Source of the DNA: JACPFN01 sp964406135
GTDB lineage: Bacteria > Babelota > Babeliae > Babelales > Chromulinivoraceae
Reading direction: 5' to 3'
NCBI GenBank assembly: GCA_964406135.1
Contig: CAYOQO010000009.1
Coordinates: 1-46,961 of the forward strand
Length of the DNA stretch: 46,961 nucleotides
Below are positions 41,854 through 46,961 of the stretch, piece after piece. The stretch's first letter is position 1. Every line of letters begins with the position of its first letter. Below the pieces are notes generated by a model, which had not been told where the DNA came from, did not search any database, and saw nothing but the letters and a program-made list of their open reading frames with translations. The translations under genes and the position numbers were made by a program.

Positions 41854-42921
41854 ATGAAAAAACAAAAAAATTTTATATATGTTTTGTATTTTTTGGCTAT
41901 GTTGAGTGGTACGATTTATAACTCTCAAGATCCATCAAGAATAAATGCTCCTTATGATTATCTTTCTACGCATGTTTTAAAAAAAGATATCCCTGATGAA
42001 ATAGCTATGAACAATTTGAAACATTTTTTACATGAGCATAGAGCCTTTGTAGCAACTCATGAGCGTGTTGCACAACCTTACGCAAGCGATCAAACATTGG
42101 CTCATTTTTGCGCAAATAGTAGAAAATTACCATTGTTACAAATTTTAGCAGATCACGATGAAACAGCAGATCAGCCGCTTAAACATGTATGGCCAGGATA
42201 TGAAAAATGTTTGGGATCTACAGCATTTTTAAACTTATGTTTTCAGATATCAAATATTGATCAGGAACAATATGAGCTTTATTTACATCTTTTAAACCTT
42301 TTTGCAGTAAGAACGCCAGCTGTTGTTATTACTTCACGAAGTGATGGCATGACTCCAGCTATGGCAATTGCATCATCAAAACCTGCTAATTTGAAATCTG
42401 GTAAAAATAAAGTTGACTTTGAAATAAAATATCGCGCTTTAAGGATTTTGAGTGAGCATAATCAAGCCGCTTTTGATGGATCAACACACCGTAAAAATCC
42501 TTTAACTGTTGTTAATTGTCTTTTACAAAATCGTGATCCACAAGAAGTCGCTCAGTCAATTGCACTGACATTAAATCATGTGAAGTCTAGAAAACTTCCA
42601 GAGCACTTTCAAGGGTACTTGAATTCTTTAATAGCATATGCTCATCGTTATCATAATGATTCTCGTTATAAGGCAATGCTGGCATCTAATTTTGATGTTC
42701 ATTTACCAATAATTACTCATCAATTATCATTGTCTGGCAATTCTTGTTTTTCATCAACAGGACAATGTTTATGTTGCATGCGCGCATGTGGTTGTTGTGC
42801 AACACCAAATCTTAACTCTGAACATACAAGATTTTGGTATGATTTTTATAATAAAAATCCGCAACATCCAGCAGCAAGCTCATGGTTAAAAGAGCATGAA
42901 CGCCTTGTTGATAATGCTTGA
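41854..42921 (+). CDS. Secreted protein with ankyrin-like stretches and Cys cluster
   Basis: 355 residues; AGGGGA precedes the ATG. A Sec signal (QKNFIYVLYFLAMLSGTIY) leads into helical repeats that look like degenerate ankyrin units (QTLAHFCANSRKLPLLQILA; DGMTPAMAIASSKPA ... ALRILSEHN). Near residue 295 there is a dense cysteine knot, C-x6-C-x-CC-x3-C-x-CC, seven Cys in 18 residues. It ends the pseudopilin operon, 21 bases after the MCE gene. It may be an exported host-interacting protein; this is inference from the repeats. Confidence 0.7.
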   Translation: MKKQKNFIYVLYFLAMLSGTIYNSQDPSRINAPYDYLSTHVLKKDIPDEIAMNNLKHFLHEHRAFVATHERVAQPYASDQTLAHFCANSRKLPLLQILADHDETADQPLKHVWPGYEKCLGSTAFLNLCFQISNIDQEQYELYLHLLNLFAVRTPAVVITSRSDGMTPAMAIASSKPANLKSGKNKVDFEIKYRALRILSEHNQAAFDGSTHRKNPLTVVNCLLQNRDPQEVAQSIALTLNHVKSRKLPEHFQGYLNSLIAYAHRYHNDSRYKAMLASNFDVHLPIITHQLSLSGNSCFSSTGQCLCCMRACGCCATPNLNSEHTRFWYDFYNKNPQHPAASSWLKEHERLVDNA

Positions 42922-42939
42922 TAAAAATAGTATCAACTT

Positions 42940-43200
42940 TTATTGTTTAGGTGCTGGTGAAACAATACCATTTTTTCTACGAACGTCGGAATTTGTTGGT
43001 ACAGATTTTGCATAATTATTCATTTCTTCTGGTGTTAACCAAACAGTTTGCTGACAGCTGGAGTTTTGAATTTCATATTCTGTACTCAGTGTTTTTGGTC
43101 TTTGGCTTTTACGTATCCAGCGTTGTTGTTTTTCCATGCATTCGGTTAAAGACACGGTTAAAAATAATCCAGAAATTATAAATTTTTTGACTGAAGCCAT
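42940..43200 (-). CDS. Small secreted hypothetical protein
   Basis: 86 residues starting at ATG 43200, inside the last codons of alaS (25-base overlap), with AAGGAAT 7 nt upstream. Signal sequence VKKFIISGLFLTVSLTECME, then a basic polar tail with WLTPEEMNNYAKSVP. The overlap suggests co-expression with alaS. No family known. Confidence 0.6.
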   Translation of the reverse strand: MASVKKFIISGLFLTVSLTECMEKQQRWIRKSQRPKTLSTEYEIQNSSCQQTVWLTPEEMNNYAKSVPTNSDVRRKNGIVSPAPKQ

Positions 43201-45851
43201 GTTTTTATTCCTTGATAAATTTGTTTACTATCTATCGCTGCACCACTACCCTGAATCATGACATTTGATCCACCACCAGTTAAACCATAATTTTGTTGTA
43301 AAAATGTTTTTAACTCTGATAGTGCAATTTTATCTGCTAACCCTTTATCAAGCGACACCATAAAATTAATTTTTGATTGATCAACTTGAAGTGCTAAGTA
43401 CAATCCAGGATTTTGTTTTTGAATAGTTTGCATAAATTCTCGAATATCTTCAAGAGCATAATCTTGTGCTGCAAACGAAAGATGAGCAAATGAAACTGCT
43501 CCAATTTTTTCAATGCGCGCCAACAGTTCTGGTGTTTGAGATTTGAGCAACATCTGTTTTGCTGATTTCAATTCTTTTTGTAAATCTTTAATTTTGTTGT
43601 GTAAGCTATCAACATTTTCAAGCACAGTTTCAGATTTAATTTTAAAATCTTGGCACATTTTTTTTACAATTGAAAAATCTTGCTGAAACTGTTGTACTGC
43701 TTTAAATCCTGTGATTGCAACCATACGACGTTGACCTGCCGCAAGTGAAATTTCTTCAGTAATTTTAAACATTCCAATGTCACCGGTTGCACGCACATGC
43801 GTTCCACCGCAAAGCTCTGCAGAAAAATCACCAACAATAATTGCACGAACATTTTCTGGATTATATTTGTCACCAAAAAAAGCTATTACTCCATCAGAAA
43901 CAGCTTGTTTAAATGTTGTATTTTTAATCACGACAGGGATATTGTCCCAAATTCTTTGATTTATCAAATTTTCAATCGCTTTAATTTCTTCAGGCGTTAA
44001 AGGTTTGTGATAGGTATAATCAAAACGTAAATAGTCAGGAGTTACAATTGATCCTGCCTGCTTAACGCTTTTACCAAAAATTTGCTGGAGTGCAGCCTGA
44101 AGTAAATGTGTTGCAGTGTGATTTTTCATAGTTTGTAAGCGAGAAAATTGATCGACGCGCATCACAACACTCTCGCCAACTTTTAATGGCGCAGGTGCTA
44201 CAATTTTGATTAAAATTGCATCACCATTTTTTTTCAAATCTAAAATTTGTGTTTGTTGACCTGCAAACTCAACTGTTCCTTGATCATTTACCTGACCACC
44301 GCATGCAACATAAAACGGTGTTTTTTCTGGAGCAAACCAACATGTTGTGCCGGTATCAACCGATGTTATTTTTGCATCATCAACCAAAAGTACTTGTATA
44401 TTTGATGTTTCTTGCAAGCTTTCATAGCCCGTAAAGGTTGAACTGATTCCATCAAGAGCGCTTCCAGCAATCGGTGCCGCTTCTTTCATTTTTTTACCAG
44501 AACGAGCACGTTGTTCTTCCATTCTTTTTTCAAAACCAGATTCATCAACTGAAAATTTATGCTCAAGCGCAATTAATTTGGTAACTTCAAGTGGAAATCC
44601 ATAGGTGTCATACAGCATAAATGCGTGCTCACCATCAACTGTTTTTTCTTTGCCTGCTTGCGCAATGTAATCTTGCAAAATTCGCTTACCACGGATCAAA
44701 TTGTCTGCGAATCGTTCAATTTCTGATTGAAGTACTGATGCAATTCGTTCTTTGTGCAGTTCAAGTTCTGGATACACTGATTTCATATCTTCGATAAGTG
44801 CTAATGACACTTGTGGGAAGATGTTAAGATTTTTTTTAGGTCTGGATCCCAGATCGGAGTCTGGGATGACAGCGAGCGCTGTCAATTTTTGCGCAAACAA
44901 TGCTGCACGACGAATAATTTTTCGAAGCACATAACCACGACCATCATTTGAAGGAGCACAACCATCTGCAATTAAAAAAGTAGATGATCGAACATGATCA
45001 CCAATCACGTTGAAAGCTGCTTGAATATCGGCATTGCTTGATGCATATTTATGACCGGTCAGCTGTTCAATTTTTGCAAAAACTGCATCAAATAAATCTG
45101 TTGTAAAAACTGAATCTTTATTTTGAACAATCAGCGTCAAACGCTCAAGACCCATTCCAGTATCCACACCTGTTTGTTTGAGTGGAATATCTTGTCCGTC
45201 AGCTTGTCGATTAAATTGCATAAAAACATTGTTCCAAACTTCCATAAATCGATCACAGCCGCATGCAAGATCACATTCTTTGTTTCCGCAACCATAGCTT
45301 GGACCTCGATCAACAAAAATTTCTGTGCAAGGACCGCACGGACCAACATCGCCCATTTGCCAAAAATTACTTTCACCAAGTTTAAATATTTTTTCTTTTG
45401 GAATTCCCATATCTTTATGCCAGATGTCGTATGATTCTTGATCAGTTAAGTGCACGGAAACAAAAAGTTTTTCTGAATCAAGGCCAATTTCTTTGGTTAA
45501 AAAATCCCATGCAAATTTAATTGCATCTTTTTTAAAATAATCACCAAAAGAAAAATTTCCCATCATTTCAAAAAAAGTTAAATGGCGTTGTGTAAATCCA
45601 ACATTTTCTAAATCATTATGTTTTCCACCAGCGCGAACACACTTTTGAATAGAAACTGCACGCTTGTAACTTCTTTTTTCTGTTCCTAAAAAAACATCTT
45701 TGAATTGGTTCATCCCCGCATTGGTAAACAAAATTGTTGGATCTTGCGCAGGAATGAGTGACGAACTTGCAACTTTTTCATGACCATGTTTTACAAAAAA
45801 ATCGAAAAACTTTTTACGTAAATCAAGTGACTTTAAATTTGATGATTTCAT
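43176..45851 (-). CDS. alaS: Alanyl-tRNA synthetase
   Basis: 891 residues, full length. N-terminal class II core (HGHEKVASSSLIPAQDPTIL in part, FTNAGMNQFKDVFLG, EVWNNVFMQFNR, GMGLERL), the editing domain with its zinc motif (NHTATHLL ... CGGTHVRATGDIG) and the C-terminal dimerisation domain. It charges tRNA-Ala and removes mischarged Ser/Gly. Residues about 323-337 (TALAVIPDSDLGSRP) form an insert in the helical region after the catalytic core, encoded by palindromic element P5. It lies 5 bases after the HIT-family gene and is probably co-transcribed with it. Confidence 0.97.
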   Translation of the reverse strand: MKSSNLKSLDLRKKFFDFFVKHGHEKVASSSLIPAQDPTILFTNAGMNQFKDVFLGTEKRSYKRAVSIQKCVRAGGKHNDLENVGFTQRHLTFFEMMGNFSFGDYFKKDAIKFAWDFLTKEIGLDSEKLFVSVHLTDQESYDIWHKDMGIPKEKIFKLGESNFWQMGDVGPCGPCTEIFVDRGPSYGCGNKECDLACGCDRFMEVWNNVFMQFNRQADGQDIPLKQTGVDTGMGLERLTLIVQNKDSVFTTDLFDAVFAKIEQLTGHKYASSNADIQAAFNVIGDHVRSSTFLIADGCAPSNDGRGYVLRKIIRRAALFAQKLTALAVIPDSDLGSRPKKNLNIFPQVSLALIEDMKSVYPELELHKERIASVLQSEIERFADNLIRGKRILQDYIAQAGKEKTVDGEHAFMLYDTYGFPLEVTKLIALEHKFSVDESGFEKRMEEQRARSGKKMKEAAPIAGSALDGISSTFTGYESLQETSNIQVLLVDDAKITSVDTGTTCWFAPEKTPFYVACGGQVNDQGTVEFAGQQTQILDLKKNGDAILIKIVAPAPLKVGESVVMRVDQFSRLQTMKNHTATHLLQAALQQIFGKSVKQAGSIVTPDYLRFDYTYHKPLTPEEIKAIENLINQRIWDNIPVVIKNTTFKQAVSDGVIAFFGDKYNPENVRAIIVGDFSAELCGGTHVRATGDIGMFKITEEISLAAGQRRMVAITGFKAVQQFQQDFSIVKKMCQDFKIKSETVLENVDSLHNKIKDLQKELKSAKQMLLKSQTPELLARIEKIGAVSFAHLSFAAQDYALEDIREFMQTIQKQNPGLYLALQVDQSKINFMVSLDKGLADKIALSELKTFLQQNYGLTGGGSNVMIQGSGAAIDSKQIYQGIKTWLQSKNL
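44841..44885 (+). repeat. Palindromic element P5 inside alaS
   Basis: CTGGATCCCAGATCGGAGTC then TGGGATGACAGCG. ATCCCAGA (44846-44853) pairs perfectly with TCTGGGAT (44860-44867), and a second perfect hairpin follows at once: GACAGCG (44868-44874), loop AG, CGCTGTC (44877-44883). It is antisense to alaS and leaves the frame open. This is the best-kept copy of the two-hairpin element. Confidence 0.8.
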
Positions 45852-45856
45852 AATTT

Positions 45857-46363
45857 TTATCCGAGAAACGCTTTATCAAAAGCAGGTTTTAATTTTTTAT
45901 AAATATTTTGTAAATCAACTGAGATCTGTTTTGAATTTCCAATAGTTGTAAAAAATCCAGTATCTCCGGGAAAGCGAGGAACAATGTGCATGTGCACATG
46001 TTGTGGAATACCGGCACCAGCAGCTTTACCAACGTTAGCACCAAAATTGATACCTTCACAACCAAGCACATCTTGAACTATTTTCATACTTTGTGCAGTA
46101 ACGATCATGCCATGGCCTAGATTTTTGTCAGATATTTTATCAAATGTTGCAACATGTTCTTTGGGAATTACGAGCAAATGGCCACCATTGTATGGATAAA
46201 TGTTGAGCACTACGGCAATGTTTGCATCTTTGAAAAGTACAAAACGATCTTGATCAGTTTCGTCAGAATTAAAAAGATTACAAAATACACATGATCCTTG
46301 TGTTTCACCCTTGATTGCTTGATGTACGTATCGATCACGCCATGGAGCATACAATTTATCCAT
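45857..46363 (-). CDS. HIT-family hydrolase/phosphorylase (Ap4A-type)
   Basis: 168 residues of the histidine triad superfamily: CVFCNL Cys pair near the start, VVLNIYPYNGGHLLVIPKEHV, and the triad segment GAGIPQHVHMHIVPRFPGD. The WRDRY start and the LNIYPYNxGH string place it near the Ap4A phosphorylase-like branch. It probably acts on dinucleoside polyphosphates or nucleotidyl adducts. Linkage to alaS makes sense, because aminoacyl-tRNA synthetases make Ap4A and aminoacyl-AMP side products, but that link is inference. Confidence 0.9.
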   Translation of the reverse strand: MDKLYAPWRDRYVHQAIKGETQGSCVFCNLFNSDETDQDRFVLFKDANIAVVLNIYPYNGGHLLVIPKEHVATFDKISDKNLGHGMIVTAQSMKIVQDVLGCEGINFGANVGKAAGAGIPQHVHMHIVPRFPGDTGFFTTIGNSKQISVDLQNIYKKLKPAFDKAFLG

Positions 46364-46381
46364 AAAAATCCTTATTTTGCA

Positions 46382-46401
46382 TGACTTTAACTAGTTTTAA
46401 A
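46382..46401. other. Small inverted repeat between HIT gene and edge gene
   Basis: ACTTTAA...TTAAAGT, 7-bp arms and a 6-nt loop, in the 54-bp spacer. It could end the transcript of the edge gene; no T-tract. Weak. Confidence 0.25.
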
Positions 46402-46417
46402 GTACCATAAAAATACG

Positions 46418-46961
46418 TTATCTCAAAAATTCCTCTTTATATTTTTCAAAATATTTTAAAGGATCTAAAAGCTCGGGACAAATTACTGCAGGACAAGCTT
46501 CACCGGTATCATTTTTTGGAACAAAATTTGCATGCAAAACTTGATGAGGTAACAAATGTTTTCTAAAATAATTATCTGCGCTGGTACGTATTGTCTTGAT
46601 ATCAGCTGGCGTTTTATGTTTTGAATTACATAAAATTTCATATAATTCTTGAAATTGATAACCCATGGAAACTAGATCAAAACAATCAGCTTCTTGTAGT
46701 CCAGAACCAATATCTGAAAAATTACAAACATGCAGATAATCAATCACTTTTTCAACATCATGCTCTGCGTACACGGGTGCATATAAACCTACATATTTTT
46801 CTCGCTTTGGGTTGCATAATTCACTTTTTAGGTTAAATAACTCACGAAACTTTTTATTTTTGCGTTCTTGTTCCATAGTCCGCCAAGAAACCCATGCAGA
46901 AAAAACTTTCCATAATTTTGGATCAGAATTTATAACTTTACAGGTAAAGCCTTTATCTTTA
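46418..46961 (-). CDS. Hypothetical protein, 5' end beyond the window
   Basis: An ATG at 46876 gives 152 residues, but the frame stays open upstream to the last base of the window (…WKVFSAWVSWRTMEQERK…) and there is no ribosome site before that ATG, so the gene most likely begins outside. The visible protein is soluble, with Cys spread along it (CNPKRE, CNFSDIG, EACPAVICPE) and Tyr/Phe/Lys-rich helices. No known family; it cannot be judged whether it has a signal peptide. Confidence 0.6.
   Translation of the reverse strand, partial: KDKGFTCKVINSDPKLWKVFSAWVSWRTMEQERKNKKFRELFNLKSELCNPKREKYVGLYAPVYAEHDVEKVIDYLHVCNFSDIGSGLQEADCFDLVSMGYQFQELYEILCNSKHKTPADIKTIRTSADNYFRKHLLPHQVLHANFVPKNDTGEACPAVICPELLDPLKYFEKYKEEFLR

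Noticed and set aside
1..46961. CRISPR array, rRNA, tRNA, transposase or integrase genes
   Set aside because: None seen on either strand: no regularly spaced repeats, no rRNA or tRNA signatures, no DDE or tyrosine recombinase protein.

Overview
The window reads as a chromosomal segment of an AT-rich, Gram-negative-type, probably host-associated bacterium. The mix suggests Candidatus Dependentiae (TM6/Babeliales) or a close relative: housekeeping genes with very low GC third positions, a large set of short Sec-signal proteins that I cannot place in any family, amino-acid scavenging transporters, a type II secretion/type IV pilus-like pseudopilin operon, and tandem DUF4143 ATPases. This assignment is inference; there is no rRNA or tRNA here to test it. 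Apart from a 100-N block, no stretch longer than about 300 bases lacks a gene.

Layout. 1-8.6 kb: a DUF4143 ATPase, a secreted coiled protein, then on the minus strand atpD-atpC-herA-like and lon, with a strong terminator between lon and atpD. 8.7-13 kb: an orphan LolD-like ABC ATPase, two secreted proteins and the GspE/PilB ATPase. 13-16.5 kb: a polar amino-acid ABC importer (ATPase, permease, gapped binding protein) divergent from an AGCS-type amino-acid symporter. 16.5-21.8 kb: a tandem D-Ala-D-Ala ligase fusion, oligoribonuclease and a second DUF4143 ATPase. 21.9-24.3 kb: two tandem paralogous secreted proteins, with a RelE-type toxin-antitoxin cassette lodged next to the broken 5' end of a third copy. 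24.3-30.1 kb: priA, three secreted proteins and comM. 30.2-35.4 kb: a 920-residue secreted protein paired with a putative outer-membrane barrel, then another secreted protein. 35.5-42.9 kb: an eight-gene operon for GspF, five pseudopilins (G, H, I, J, K types), an MCE protein with a barrel-like C-terminus and a Cys-rich secreted protein. 42.9-47 kb: a small secreted protein, alaS, a HIT-family gene and a gene cut by the window end.

How it works together. GspE, GspF and the pseudopilins form the core of one fibre or secretion machine; ComM suggests that DNA uptake is one possible use. About fifteen Sec-signal proteins are scattered singly between core genes and may be the exported repertoire. 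The ABC importer and symporter fit dependence on external amino acids.

The most notable signals are: (1) a family of short palindromic elements of the form CTGGATCC...GGATGAC inserted in frame inside glnQ-like, ddl, a pseudopilin gene and alaS, plus one degenerate intergenic copy; (2) the Ddl-Ddl fusion, whose second half carries a Lys-Phe in place of the Lys-Tyr active-site pair; (3) an antitoxin-toxin-antitoxin-paralog cassette beside a truncated gene copy; (4) a pseudopilin-MCE operon; (5) a C10 tract in the promoter region of one tandem paralog. Two 100-N blocks are assembly placeholders: one is flanked by an exact 55-bp duplicate and probably hides nothing, the other hides part of the binding-protein gene.
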